Of a DNA stretch of 64,000 nt, positions 8,758 to 18,228 are shown in pieces. The position numbers were made by a program, and so were the translations under genes. Each line of letters begins with the position of its first letter. Position 1 is the first letter of the stretch. The stretch covers positions 2,832,001-2,896,000 of the forward strand of contig NZ_CP125098.1 of the NCBI RefSeq assembly GCF_030020805.1, written 5' to 3'. Under the pieces are notes generated by a model, which was not told the origin of the DNA, did not search any database, and saw only the letters and a list, made by a program, of their open reading frames with translations. This DNA comes from Paenibacillus sp. RC67 (GTDB taxonomy: Bacteria; Bacillota; Bacilli; Paenibacillales; NBRC-103111).

Positions 8758-10350
8758 GTGAACGAGAATATTACCCAGTATTGGAATCGAGTCAAGCAAT
8801 ACTGGAATCAATTCAGTAAAGCACAAAAGATAACTTTTTCAGCGACAGTGATCCTTGTCATATTAACACTCGGGATCATCAGCTATAATTTTTCGAAGAC
8901 TGAATACGCACTAGCGTATACGAATCTCCAGCCGAGTGATGCGGCAGCCATTAAAGGATATCTAGATAGTGCCAAAATTCCTTATCAACTAAGCGAAGAC
9001 GGCAAAAACATCGGAGTTCCTCGCAGCGAAGTAGCTAATGTGAAATTGGGTGTTGAATCCCAAGGGCTAAACAAAAATGGCAGCATTGGTTACGGAGAGT
9101 TCGGGAAAAGCAGTACCTTCGGAACGACGGACAAGGAATTTAACGTCAAATATATTAATGCAGTCCAAGGTGAGCTGCAGCAGTTGATCAATTCCAATAA
9201 TGCGGTTAGCAGTTCCAAAGTCCTGATCAATATCCCGGAAGAAAGCGTGTTTTTACCTAAAGGCGCTGATAAAGAGAAGGCTTCCGCTTCCGTAGTTCTA
9301 AATGTTAAGCCAGGCTATCAATTAGATCAGGCCAAAATCGACACGATGTACAATTTGGTCTCACATAGTGTAAAAGGATTACCGGTAGAGAACATAACGA
9401 TTTCGGATCAAAACGGTGAACCGCTGGAATATTCGAAGGGTAACGGTAAAATCACAAACGCTAACGCAGCTCTGCAGAATTTTGAAATTAATAACCAATT
9501 CAAAAACGATATTCAGAAAAATGTGCAGTCGATGTTGGCGGCTATTCTCGGTAAGGATAAAGTTATTGTTCAAGTATTCTCGACTATGAACTTTGACCAA
9601 ATGAACAGTCACCAGCAGTTGGTTACCGCACCGAATACAGTAGATCAAAAAGGCTTGGAAATTTCCGTTCAGGAAATTCAGAAGAATTATACCAGTGATG
9701 GAACGGCTTCAACCGGTGGCGTACCGGGTACAGGGCAAACAGATGTTCCAGGTTATCCTGGCAGCAACAATAACGGCAAGTCCAAATCCGAGGAACTTCA
9801 AAAGACTGTGAACTCCGAAGTGAACCGGATTACGAACGATATTATTTCAACACCCTACGTTGTTAAAGATTTAACCATTAACGTAGGAATTGAACCACCA
9901 AATCCGGCAGATCCGAATTCTTTGACTCAAGAAACTAGAGATGCAGTTCAACGAATCTTGGTCAACGTGGTTAGAGCGTCACTAGCTGATAATAAGCAAA
10001 CGCTGACAGAAGCGGATTTGTTGCAAAAAGTTTCGGTATTCCCGCATTCATTCGCGCGGACTACACAAAATCAATTAGATAATAACAATTCATTACTGTT
10101 GTATGGTGGTTTAGGCGGACTTGCACTAGCGCTTCTTGCGGCAGGGGCATTCATTTGGATGAGACGTCGTAAAGCTAAGGAAGAAGCTCTCGAGGATCTC
10201 GAAGCGGAACCAACAAAGCTGGAATTCCCGACCATTGATATTGATAATGTGACTAATGATAATCAAGTTCGCAAGCAGTTGGAAACCTTGGCGAAAAGAA
10301 AACCGGAGGAATTTGTCAACCTGCTTCGTACATGGTTAGTAGATGAATAG
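8758..10350 (+). CDS. fliF: Flagellar MS-ring protein FliF
   Basis: FliF forms the membrane MS ring on which the motor is built. The 530-residue product begins at GTG 8758 after a GGGGTGA site. A first membrane helix (ITFSATVILVILTLGIISY) lies at about residues 24-43 and a second (LLLYGGLGGLALALLAAGA) near 445-465. Between them are ring-building domains with KEFNVKYINAVQGELQQLI and the periplasmic segment containing a Gly/Ser/Pro-rich loop. The cytoplasmic tail, ending in KPEEFVNLLRTWLVDE, is the FliG-binding peptide. Length is close to the B. subtilis protein. Confidence 0.97.
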   Translation: MNENITQYWNRVKQYWNQFSKAQKITFSATVILVILTLGIISYNFSKTEYALAYTNLQPSDAAAIKGYLDSAKIPYQLSEDGKNIGVPRSEVANVKLGVESQGLNKNGSIGYGEFGKSSTFGTTDKEFNVKYINAVQGELQQLINSNNAVSSSKVLINIPEESVFLPKGADKEKASASVVLNVKPGYQLDQAKIDTMYNLVSHSVKGLPVENITISDQNGEPLEYSKGNGKITNANAALQNFEINNQFKNDIQKNVQSMLAAILGKDKVIVQVFSTMNFDQMNSHQQLVTAPNTVDQKGLEISVQEIQKNYTSDGTASTGGVPGTGQTDVPGYPGSNNNGKSKSEELQKTVNSEVNRITNDIISTPYVVKDLTINVGIEPPNPADPNSLTQETRDAVQRILVNVVRASLADNKQTLTEADLLQKVSVFPHSFARTTQNQLDNNNSLLLYGGLGGLALALLAAGAFIWMRRRKAKEEALEDLEAEPTKLEFPTIDIDNVTNDNQVRKQLETLAKRKPEEFVNLLRTWLVDE

Positions 10351-10361
10351 AGGTGTGATCG

Positions 10362-11378
10362 TTGGCTAAAGTGCAGCAGCAAGTATTAACGGGTCGTCAA
10401 AAAGCTGCTATTCTGTTGATCAGTCTCGGTCCGGAAGTTTCAGCTCAAATCTTTAAACATCTACGCGATGAAGAGATTGAACAGCTGACTTTAGAGATCG
10501 CGAACGTTAGAAAGGTCGACAGTATTGAGAAAGAATCGATTTTAGCCGAGTTTCACCAAATATGCTTGGCGCAGGAATTCATCTCACAGGGCGGCATCGC
10601 TTATGCAAAAGACATTTTGGAAAAGGCCCTTGGATCTCAAAAGGCGTTGGATATTATTAATCGGTTAACTGCGACGCTGCAAGTCAGACCTTTTGATTTT
10701 GCAAGAAAAGCAGACCCGGCTCAAATATTGAATTTTATCCAAAATGAGAATTCTCAAACTATTGCTTTAGTTCTTGCTTACTTGCAGCCGGAGCAATCAT
10801 CCATTATTTTGTCTTCGTTACCGCAGGATAAACAAGCGGATGTTGCGAAACGTATCGCATTAATGGATAGCACATCTCCAGAAGTTATTAGTCAAGTTGA
10901 ACGAGTGTTGGAGCAGAAGCTTTCCGCAACCGTAACACAAGACTATACCAATGCAGGCGGTATTGCTGCAATCGTTCAAATATTGAATGGCGTTGATCGC
11001 GGTACGGAAAGAACGATTCTGGATTCCTTGGAAATCCAAGATCCTGAATTGGCAGAAGAGATCAAGAAAAGAATGTTCGTCTTCGAAGATATCGTCAATA
11101 TCGACAACCGCTCTATTCAAAGAATTATCCGTGATATTGAAAATGCAGACTTACAGTTGGCGCTCAAAGTGGCCAGCGAAGAAGTGCGAGATGCCATATT
11201 CAAAAATATGTCCAAACGAATGGCCGAAACGTTCAAAGAAGAAATGGAATTTATGGGACCTGTTCGTTTACGTGATGTGGAAGAGGCACAAACGCGTATC
11301 GTTGCAACTATTCGCCGTCTAGAAGAAGCTGGTGAGATCATCATAGCCCGCGGTGGAGGAGATGATATTATTGTCTAA
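10362..11378 (+). CDS. fliG: Flagellar motor switch protein FliG
   Basis: FliG is the C-ring protein that contacts the stator and transmits torque. The product is 338 residues, starting at TTG 10362 behind GAGGTGTGATCG. The N-terminal domain (TGRQKAAILLISLGPEVSA) binds FliF. The middle domain has the EHPQ-like tract as ENSQTIALVLAYLQPEQS, and the C-terminal charged torque helix reads DLQLALKVASEEVRDAIF. The end overlaps the fliH start by 8 bases, suggesting translational coupling. Confidence 0.97.
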   Translation: MAKVQQQVLTGRQKAAILLISLGPEVSAQIFKHLRDEEIEQLTLEIANVRKVDSIEKESILAEFHQICLAQEFISQGGIAYAKDILEKALGSQKALDIINRLTATLQVRPFDFARKADPAQILNFIQNENSQTIALVLAYLQPEQSSIILSSLPQDKQADVAKRIALMDSTSPEVISQVERVLEQKLSATVTQDYTNAGGIAAIVQILNGVDRGTERTILDSLEIQDPELAEEIKKRMFVFEDIVNIDNRSIQRIIRDIENADLQLALKVASEEVRDAIFKNMSKRMAETFKEEMEFMGPVRLRDVEEAQTRIVATIRRLEEAGEIIIARGGGDDIIV

Positions 11379-12189
11379 TGTCATCAAGTATGCACAGTAC
11401 ATATCGTTAGACGATAAAAAGATCGTCGAAGTTGCGCAAAAACAACATTTGACTGAAGATTACGTTTCATCGGACGGTTTGAACGAAGAGCAGCAGCGTG
11501 AATGGAACGAGCTTCAGGAATTGAAGGAGCAATTACTGCAAGATGCTCAGACGTTTGCCGAAGAACAGGTTCGTGCAGCTATGGATGAAGCGGCAGCAGT
11601 TCGTGAGCAAGCTCAAACAGAAATCCAGCAATGGTGGAATGAACAGCGTGAGAATGATGAGCAACTGCAAGTACAATTAAAAGATGATGGTTTCCGACAA
11701 GGCTATGAAAATGGTTTGAAAGAGTCGGAAGAGCATCTTCGAGAGCAGTATAACGAAATGCTCCAGGAAGCATCGCAAATATTGGATCAAGCGTATCGCT
11801 TAAAACAGCAAATCATACAAGAAGCAGAGCCTTTTCTTATTCAGTTAAGCTGTGCGATTGCTGAGAAAATCATTTCTCGACAGCTGACCGTGGAGCCTGA
11901 ATGGATTATTGAGTTGATTCAATCCATTTTATCCCGCAGGAGAGAAAAAGGAATCATAACGCTTTGCGTAGCACCGGCACACTTCTCCTATATTCAGGAT
12001 GCCCGTGAAGAATTGCTGCTGCATATTGATTCTCAAGCGGAATTACAGATCATCCCAGATCCTTCCGTACATGATCATGGCTGCGTTGTCCGTTCTAATT
12101 TTGGCAGTATCGATGCGAAGATAGATACGCAATTAAATGAAATTAAGAATGTACTTCAGCATCTTGCGGTTAGAAACGAGGGAGCATAG
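11371..12189 (+). CDS. fliH: Flagellar export ATPase regulator FliH
   Basis: FliH regulates the FliI ATPase of the flagellar type III export apparatus. I place the start at TTG 11371, inside the fliG stop region, because GGTGGAGGAG lies 9 bases upstream and the protein then begins MSNVIKYAQYISLDD, typical of Bacillus FliH; the ATG at 11353 has no ribosome site. The 272-residue product has a long Gln/Glu-rich coiled coil (about residues 40-150) and a C-terminal V-ATPase subunit-E-like region (IAEKIISRQLTVEPEWI). It seems longer than B. subtilis FliH, mostly in the coiled coil. fliI begins directly at its stop codon. Confidence 0.93.
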   Translation: MSNVIKYAQYISLDDKKIVEVAQKQHLTEDYVSSDGLNEEQQREWNELQELKEQLLQDAQTFAEEQVRAAMDEAAAVREQAQTEIQQWWNEQRENDEQLQVQLKDDGFRQGYENGLKESEEHLREQYNEMLQEASQILDQAYRLKQQIIQEAEPFLIQLSCAIAEKIISRQLTVEPEWIIELIQSILSRRREKGIITLCVAPAHFSYIQDAREELLLHIDSQAELQIIPDPSVHDHGCVVRSNFGSIDAKIDTQLNEIKNVLQHLAVRNEGA

Positions 12190-13512
12190 ATGAATCAGGT
12201 GCCAGACGTATTCAAATATATCGAACATCTGAGACAAATTGATCCTGTTCGAGTGAACGGAAAGGTAACGCAGGTTATCGGACTTACGGTTGAATCGGAA
12301 GGACCCGATGCCAGTATTGGCGATGTATGCTATATTTACCCATTAAAGTCGAGCGAGCCTTTGAAAGCGGAAGTCGTTGGATTTAAAAATAACAAGGTTT
12401 TGCTAATGCCTCTAGGCGAGCTGCATTCCATCGGACCTGGTTGCGATGTAGTAGGGACTGGAAAGCCGCTGACCGTACAGGTTGGTCATGAATTATTAGG
12501 CAAAGTGCTCGATGGCCTTGGGCAACCGCTGGACGGTACTTTCTTGTCATCGAGAATGACACAGTATTCAACACACAATGCGCCAAGCAATCCGCTAAAA
12601 CGCCCTCGTGTGCTCGATCCGATCAGTGTTGGAGTACGCTGTATCGATGGACTGCTTACTATCGGTAAAGGTCAGCGTGTAGGTATATTTGCCGGATCGG
12701 GTGTTGGTAAGAGTACTCTCATGGGCATGATTGCGAGAAATACTTCAGCCGACGTTAACGTAATCGCCCTTATCGGGGAGCGTGGCCGGGAAGTATTGGA
12801 TTTCATCGAACGAGATCTTGGCCCGGAAGGGCTTGCTCGATCCGTCGTCATCGTTGCTACATCTGATCAACCTGCATTAATCCGAATCAAAGGTGCATTG
12901 ATTGCCACGAGTATTGCTGAATATTTTAGAGATCGCGGATTGAATGTCATGCTGATGATGGATTCGGTTACACGTTACGCTATGGCTCAGCGTGAGGTTG
13001 GATTGGCTGTCGGTGAACCGCCTGCAACTCGCGGTTATACACCTTCCGTATTTGCTACATTACCTAAGCTACTTGAGCGGTCAGGTACGGGGCCAAAAGG
13101 TTCCATTACGGCATTTTATACTGTGCTGGTGGATGGAGACGACATGAATGAGCCTATTGCTGATGCGGTTCGCGGTATTTTAGATGGGCACATTGTGCTT
13201 GATCGTAACATTGCCAACCGAGGCCATTATCCAGCCATTGATGTATTATCCAGTGTCAGTCGTGTCATGAAGGAAATTGTTTCCAAGGAGCATCAACTGG
13301 CAGCGGAAAATCTAAAACGTCTCTTATCTATTTACAAGGATTCGGAGGATTTGATTAATATAGGGGCGTACCAAAAAGGTTCAAATCCGGAAATTGATAC
13401 TTCGCTGCAATATATACAATCCATATGGGATTATACCAAGCAGACAGTCGATGAAAAGCTCACATTTAGCGAAGCTCAGGAAAGACTTATTGTAGAATTT
13501 AGCAAAGGGTGA
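12190..13512 (+). CDS. fliI: Flagellum-specific ATPase FliI
   Basis: FliI is the F1-beta-like ATPase that energises and organises flagellar protein export. The 440-residue product has Walker A GIFAGSGVGKST at about residue 163 onward, Walker B LNVMLMMDSVTRYAMAQRE, and the type III ATPase signature PPATRGYTPSVFATLPKLLE. The ATG directly abuts the fliH stop (TAGATG), with GAGGGAGC as ribosome site. FliH, FliI and FliJ are adjacent as in most bacteria. Confidence 0.98.
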   Translation: MNQVPDVFKYIEHLRQIDPVRVNGKVTQVIGLTVESEGPDASIGDVCYIYPLKSSEPLKAEVVGFKNNKVLLMPLGELHSIGPGCDVVGTGKPLTVQVGHELLGKVLDGLGQPLDGTFLSSRMTQYSTHNAPSNPLKRPRVLDPISVGVRCIDGLLTIGKGQRVGIFAGSGVGKSTLMGMIARNTSADVNVIALIGERGREVLDFIERDLGPEGLARSVVIVATSDQPALIRIKGALIATSIAEYFRDRGLNVMLMMDSVTRYAMAQREVGLAVGEPPATRGYTPSVFATLPKLLERSGTGPKGSITAFYTVLVDGDDMNEPIADAVRGILDGHIVLDRNIANRGHYPAIDVLSSVSRVMKEIVSKEHQLAAENLKRLLSIYKDSEDLINIGAYQKGSNPEIDTSLQYIQSIWDYTKQTVDEKLTFSEAQERLIVEFSKG

Positions 13513-13521
13513 ACATAATCT

Positions 13522-13962
13522 ATGCGTTTCCGTTATGCATTTCAAAAAATTGTCGATCTGAAAACCAATGAAAAGACGCAAGCGGAATGGTTATTGTCAC
13601 AAGCCATTGGCAAAATGCGCGAGGAGGAATCGAGCTTATCCGAGCTGCATACAGCTAAAGACGGAGTGTATGAGCAGATTCATGAAGTTTCCGCCAATAA
13701 GGCTACGATTTCACAGATGTTGCTGCTTCAGCAGTATGTTGAGCATATCGACCAACAAATTGTTTTGAAGAATGAAGATCTTATACAAGCCAAGCAAGTT
13801 GTCAATGTAAAGCAAGATGTATTGGCTGGAAGAGTATTGGAAGAAAAGGTTTGGAGCAAAGCGAAGGAAAAGGCCTATCAGCGATTTACAATGAATGTTC
13901 TGAAAAAAGAGCAGGATCAACTGGACGAAATGGCAACGAACCGGTTCCGGAGATTGTCATAA
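13522..13962 (+). CDS. fliJ: Flagellar export chaperone FliJ
   Basis: FliJ is the coiled-coil stalk protein of the export ATPase. The 146-residue product is almost entirely helical, with the family start MRFRYAFQKIVDLKTNEKTQ and a basic C-terminus QDQLDEMATNRFRR. Sequence similarity in the family is low, so the assignment rests on length, coiled-coil character, the N-terminal pattern and its position right after fliI. Confidence 0.93.
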   Translation: MRFRYAFQKIVDLKTNEKTQAEWLLSQAIGKMREEESSLSELHTAKDGVYEQIHEVSANKATISQMLLLQQYVEHIDQQIVLKNEDLIQAKQVVNVKQDVLAGRVLEEKVWSKAKEKAYQRFTMNVLKKEQDQLDEMATNRFRRLS

Positions 13963-13986
13963 CCCAAGGACATGGAGGTGAGGATA

Positions 13987-14910
13987 ATGTCAGATATGGA
14001 TGTGGAAAATACCTCTTCGTATGGGGCAATGGAACGGTTTCTCATCTGGTTTTTAATCCCGTTTGTTTTTACAGCTGTACTTCTTGGCGTATTGTTGACT
14101 ATTTTTGATTACGATGTCATGAATAATGTGCTGCGAACAGCGAACAAAATTCCGGTAATCAGCAGTATTGTTCCCGAACCAAAAACTAAAGGGACGGATA
14201 ATAAAGCAGCAACAGGATCAGCAGGACAGGATGCGGCGCCTGCTCAGTCTCAGGAAGACACGATCCAGGCATTAAATGCAAAACTGAACGAAAAAGATCA
14301 AGAAATTAGCAAAACGAACAGCTTGCTCAATCAACGGGATCAAGCGATTAAAGAGCTGCAGTTGAAAAACAGTACCCTTGAGGAACAAGTAAAAAGTAAG
14401 ACACTCTCGGATGACGAGTATGCAACACAAATTCAACAATTAGCATCGATGTACGCTAAGATGACTCCTTCAAAATCGGCACCTATAATGGAGGAATTGT
14501 TAACCTCTGAGCTCGTGCTGGTTCTGAGCATGATGAAAACGGATGACCGGGTGAAAGTATTGGAAAAAATGGATCCGAAAAAAGCAGCGGATGCATCGAT
14601 TTTGTTAAAGGATCAGACACCGGTAAAGGATCGTGAAATAGCTGCATTGCAGGAAAGATTGAAACAAGTAGCGGTGCCAGATCCGAAAGCCACGCAAAAA
14701 ATTAGCAAAGATGATCTGGGAGCGACCTTTTCCAATATGACACCTAAGAGTGCAGCAACCGTATTGTTGGAAATGCAAACTTCGAATTCTGACAAAGTGA
14801 TCTCGATTTTGAGCTCAATGGATAGCGCTGGACGTTCCAAAGTGTTAACGGCAATATCCGAACAATCTAAAGAAACAGCAGCGCTCATTTCGGCTCGACT
14901 CGTACAATAA
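13987..14910 (+). CDS. MotE-like (YlxF) membrane protein of the flagellar operon
   Basis: This occupies the place of B. subtilis ylxF. The start is ATG 13987 behind GGAGGTGAGG. The 307-residue product has one membrane helix (FLIWFLIPFVFTAVLLGVLL, residues ~18-38), a long coiled coil (about 90-145) and two MgtE-N-like helical repeats (MYAKMTPSKSAPIMEELL ... VKVLEKMDPKKAADASILL, and again ATFSNMTPKSAATVLLEM). MotE in other bacteria is a chaperone for the stator protein MotC; whether this homologue has a comparable partner is inference. Family-level assignment is solid, exact role is not. Confidence 0.8.
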   Translation: MSDMDVENTSSYGAMERFLIWFLIPFVFTAVLLGVLLTIFDYDVMNNVLRTANKIPVISSIVPEPKTKGTDNKAATGSAGQDAAPAQSQEDTIQALNAKLNEKDQEISKTNSLLNQRDQAIKELQLKNSTLEEQVKSKTLSDDEYATQIQQLASMYAKMTPSKSAPIMEELLTSELVLVLSMMKTDDRVKVLEKMDPKKAADASILLKDQTPVKDREIAALQERLKQVAVPDPKATQKISKDDLGATFSNMTPKSAATVLLEMQTSNSDKVISILSSMDSAGRSKVLTAISEQSKETAALISARLVQ

Positions 14911-14937
14911 ATAAGGGGAAGGAGGTGAATACACATA

Positions 14938-16398
14938 ATGGAAATTCAAGCTCAGATGCCAGCCAATGTTACGACATCTGGTTCTTCTAGTGCAAGTGCA
15001 GGTACCAATGCGGCTGGTGCAGGATTATCGAATTCAACATCTGGTCAAGCCTCAGGAGGCTTCTCGGCTGCCTTAGTTGGAATGATTTCGGGAGCAGCTG
15101 CTGCGGAAGGTACTGCGGCTCAAGCGTTAATTCCTGGTTTGAATGCTTTGATTCAACAGTTGGGGAGCACAACGGCCAATGCTGCACCACAGCAATCGCC
15201 AGTTTCCGAAGATTCATTGAAGCAGCTTGATGCTTTAATAGATCTTTTGAATTCAAATTCGGAGGATGCTGCGGCTTTACTGCAAAATCCCGATGTACAA
15301 GCTTGGCTCTCGCAAATCCAAGCATTATTGCTACAACAGCAACCTCAAGCAGTTACATCTCAGCTATCTAATGACGATTCAAGTTCTGATCTTCTTCTTG
15401 ATCCTTCAACAGAAGTTGCTGAAGCGGGTAAAAATGCTGGTACAGCGCAAGCATTATTCATTCCGCTAGACACTGAAACTGTGCTTGAGCAGCAGCCTGC
15501 TGTTGCGGTAGAGCAAATGCTTAAGCCTATTTCCAAACAAGAAGCGAAGGACATTCTAAAGGATCTTAAGCAGCTTCTTGAACCCGGGAAAGATCAAGCA
15601 ACGATTCAAACTAAAACAAACTCTCCATCGTTGCAGAATATCGTTACAGGTTTGAAAAATATCGTAAACAGCCATAATGTTCTCGTACAGCCTGTTCAGG
15701 ATAACACCCTGCAGCAAGCAGTAGCTGCACCGGCGGTTAACGCCAATCTTGAATATTTGGCCGCAAAGACGGCTCCTTTGAAGGTCGAAGTACCACAAGA
15801 CATGAATGATGGACCGCTTTTTGAACCGTTGGTGGATCTTGCTGAAGCAGCTTCGGATAGCCCTGCTGTTCCGATGCATGAATATCTTAAGCAAGTCTCT
15901 AGTGGCACTCATGCTGCTAAAACTCCGGTTTTGTTGATGCAGGCTCCTACATTTACCGAAGATATGAGTCAATTCGTTATGAAGTCGTTTACAGTTAATG
16001 CGATTGCTGAAGGGATTACGGAAGCGAAGTTGTCGCTTTATCCACAGCATTTGGGTCAAGTTGATGTCAAGCTTACTATGCATAACGGACAATTAATTGC
16101 TCAGTTCGTTGCAGAAAGCATGAGTGGTAAAGAAATGCTTGAAAGTCAAATGTCACAGCTTAGAGCAACGCTGCAAAATCAAGGCATTCAAGTAGATAAG
16201 CTGGAAGTAACACAAAGTCCATCTTTACAATCAAGCTTATTCCAGGAACAGAGACAACAGCAGCAGCAATTTGCTAAACAACAAAAAAATAATAATACGA
16301 ACAAAGCCGTTTCTCTTGAAGAAGAGCTAGAGCAAGAAACGAAGGCTGCCCAAATCCTATCTGGGATGGGACGAACTTCAATCGATGTAACGGCATAA
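14938..16398 (+). CDS. fliK: Flagellar hook-length control protein FliK
   Basis: FliK measures hook length and switches export specificity. The start is ATG 14938 behind a strong AAGGAGGTGA site. The 486-residue protein has a long low-complexity Ala/Gln/Ser-rich N-terminal part with little recognisable similarity. The conserved Flg_hook domain is at about residues 350-430 (TEAKLSLYPQHLGQVDVKLT, NGQLIAQFVAE, LRATLQNQGIQVDKLEV), followed by a Gln-rich tail. Its position between the MotE-like gene and flgD matches B. subtilis, as does its length. Confidence 0.94.
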   Translation: MEIQAQMPANVTTSGSSSASAGTNAAGAGLSNSTSGQASGGFSAALVGMISGAAAAEGTAAQALIPGLNALIQQLGSTTANAAPQQSPVSEDSLKQLDALIDLLNSNSEDAAALLQNPDVQAWLSQIQALLLQQQPQAVTSQLSNDDSSSDLLLDPSTEVAEAGKNAGTAQALFIPLDTETVLEQQPAVAVEQMLKPISKQEAKDILKDLKQLLEPGKDQATIQTKTNSPSLQNIVTGLKNIVNSHNVLVQPVQDNTLQQAVAAPAVNANLEYLAAKTAPLKVEVPQDMNDGPLFEPLVDLAEAASDSPAVPMHEYLKQVSSGTHAAKTPVLLMQAPTFTEDMSQFVMKSFTVNAIAEGITEAKLSLYPQHLGQVDVKLTMHNGQLIAQFVAESMSGKEMLESQMSQLRATLQNQGIQVDKLEVTQSPSLQSSLFQEQRQQQQQFAKQQKNNNTNKAVSLEEELEQETKAAQILSGMGRTSIDVTA

Positions 16399-16431
16399 AG
16401 AAAGCTATGTGAACGCCTGGGAGGTGAAACC

Positions 16432-16881
16432 GTGTCGGATTCATCCGTAAGCACCAAAAATGTTTGGCCCTATTATGCAAAAACAAATGTAAGCAACGTG
16501 GCAAAAGAAACGAAAAGCAATGATCTAGGGAAAGACCAGTTCTTGAAGATTCTGATCGCTCAGTTGAAAAACCAGGATCCATCGCAACCACTGCAGGATA
16601 AGGAATTCATTGCTCAGATGGCTCAGTTCACTTCTGTTGAACAGCTGACCAATATGAGTAATGAAATGAAATTGCTGCGGCAATCGTTAGGTTTTGCTTC
16701 AGGTCTCATTGGCAAATCGATTACTTGGAATACGACAAATGAGAAAGGCGAGACTGTTCCGAAAACCGGTGTCGTAGATTCTATTGTCGTTAAAGACGGA
16801 GCACAGTTTGCAGTCGTAGATAAAGAAAAAATTGCTCTGGATCAAGTGACTCAAATTGCTAATCCGGAGGAGAAACAATGA
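16432..16881 (+). CDS. flgD: Flagellar hook assembly scaffold FlgD
   Basis: FlgD caps the growing hook. The product is 149 residues from GTG 16432 behind GGGAGGTGAAA. The N-terminal capping motif is clear: LGKDQFLKILIAQLKNQDP, then EFIAQMAQFTSVEQLTNMS. It is the short Bacillus-type FlgD. Its last bases overlap the next gene by 4 (ATGA). Confidence 0.95.
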   Translation: MSDSSVSTKNVWPYYAKTNVSNVAKETKSNDLGKDQFLKILIAQLKNQDPSQPLQDKEFIAQMAQFTSVEQLTNMSNEMKLLRQSLGFASGLIGKSITWNTTNEKGETVPKTGVVDSIVVKDGAQFAVVDKEKIALDQVTQIANPEEKQ

Positions 16882-17255
16882 CCGATCGAATATCTGTCGG
16901 ACAATTATATCCCGGTAGCATAAGAACCTCTAGACTCCAGAGAACGGAATTGCAGTCGCCCGCAAAGGCGAATTCATTCCAGACTGTATTGCAAAACCAG
17001 ATGGTTCGATTCAGTCATCATGCAGAGGAGAGACTTCAACAACGAGGGATCGAATTTAAGCCAGAGCAGTTGGCCAAGATTCAATCCGCGATTGACAAGG
17101 CAGCTGCCAAAGGCGCCAAGGATTCTCTGATGCTGATTAATGACACGGCTCTAATCGTTAACATTAAAAATAGAACGGTAGTCACTGCCGTCGATGGCGC
17201 TTCGATGAAAGATAATTTATTTACCCAAATCGATAGTGCAGTCATTATTTCTTAA
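16878..17255 (+). CDS. TIGR02530-type flagellar operon protein of unknown function
   Basis: This 125-residue soluble protein overlaps flgD by 4 bases. It belongs by appearance to the small family found between flgD and the hook gene in Firmicute flagellar operons: VRFSHHAEERLQQRGIEF is its best-conserved tract, followed by a helical stretch and ending with ALIVNIKNRTVVTAVDG and NLFTQIDSAVII. No signal peptide or membrane segment is seen. The role is unknown; translational coupling to flgD and position before flgE suggest a job in hook assembly or timing, which is inference. Confidence 0.8.
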   Translation: MTDRISVGQLYPGSIRTSRLQRTELQSPAKANSFQTVLQNQMVRFSHHAEERLQQRGIEFKPEQLAKIQSAIDKAAAKGAKDSLMLINDTALIVNIKNRTVVTAVDGASMKDNLFTQIDSAVIIS

Positions 17256-17267
17256 ATAACGGGCTGG

Positions 17268-17287
17268 ACCGAGAGGGGGCCCTCGGT
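17268..17287 (+). other. GC-rich hairpin in front of the hook gene
   Basis: ACCGAG at 17268-17273 pairs with CTCGGT at 17282-17287, with G and C residues in the loop that can extend the stem. There is no T run, so it is not a typical terminator. It may be an RNA processing or stability element upstream of the highly expressed hook gene. Confidence 0.5.
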
Positions 17288-17345
17288 TGTGGAACGATCG
17301 AAGCAACCGAAATAATCAAACCAACAAATTGGGAGGCAACGTTGC

Positions 17346-18167
17346 ATGTTAAGATCTCTTTACTCAGGCGTTTCCGGTATGAGAGGGTTTCAAACGAAGC
17401 TGGATGTAATTGGTAACAACATCGCTAATGTTAACACTATCGGTTTTAAAGCGGGAAGAGTTATGTTCAAAGATATTCTTAGCCAATCCGTTGCAGGTGT
17501 TACGGCTCCAGAGGCTGGAGCAAAAGGCGGCGTGAATGCGAAGCAAATCGGCTTAGGTGTTGCGATCAGCTCCATCGATACCGTACATACACCTGGTAGC
17601 GCAATGACGACTAACGTACCTACCGATTTACGTATTGACGGTGATGGATTCTTCGCCGTATCACCCGACGGAACAACGGATAATATGTTCTTAACCCGTG
17701 CCGGTAATTTTACTATTGATGCAAACCGTCAATTGGTTACTTCGGATGGTATGTTTGTATTGAATACTCAAGGCGGCATTATTGCTCTGGAAGATGACGA
17801 TACAGCATTCTCCATTTCACAAAATGGTGAAGTGATCACAACCAAAGCGGATGGTACAACAAGTGCTGCTAACGTGATTGCGGTAACCAAGGTTCCAAAC
17901 CCTGCCGGTTTGGAAAAGGTTGGGGGTAACTTATATCGTAAAACCGCGAACTCTCATATCGATGATATTGATTTGGGTACATCCATTCCAAATGATCCCG
18001 CTACCGGCACTGGTGCCATTGTTGCTGGACAATTGGAAATGTCTAACGTTGACCTAACATCTGAGTTTACTGAGATGATCGTCGCACAACGCGGATTCCA
18101 ATCGAACTCAAGAATCATTACTACATCCGATGAGATCCTTCAAGAGGTTGTTAATCTCAAACGATAA
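17346..18167 (+). CDS. flgE: Flagellar hook protein FlgE (short Bacillus type, formerly called FlgG)
   Basis: The 273-residue product has the axial-protein N-terminus MLRSLYSGVSGMRGFQTKLD and the rod/hook signature VIGNNIANVNTIGFKAGR. Its C-terminus has EMSNVDLTSEFTEMIVAQRG and the typical SNSRIITTSDEILQEVVNL. In B. subtilis the gene at this place, long called flgG, encodes the hook subunit, so I call it FlgE. Automatic annotation might call it FlgG or FlgF-like. The ATG is preceded by GGGAGGCAACGTTGC. It is flanked by the TIGR02530 gene and flbD. Confidence 0.9.
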   Translation: MLRSLYSGVSGMRGFQTKLDVIGNNIANVNTIGFKAGRVMFKDILSQSVAGVTAPEAGAKGGVNAKQIGLGVAISSIDTVHTPGSAMTTNVPTDLRIDGDGFFAVSPDGTTDNMFLTRAGNFTIDANRQLVTSDGMFVLNTQGGIIALEDDDTAFSISQNGEVITTKADGTTSAANVIAVTKVPNPAGLEKVGGNLYRKTANSHIDDIDLGTSIPNDPATGTGAIVAGQLEMSNVDLTSEFTEMIVAQRGFQSNSRIITTSDEILQEVVNLKR

Positions 18168-18228
18168 CTAATTCAAGGGGGAGCGTACTTAGCTTCACTC
18201 CCCCTAACTCTTCTATCGGAGGCTGTTT

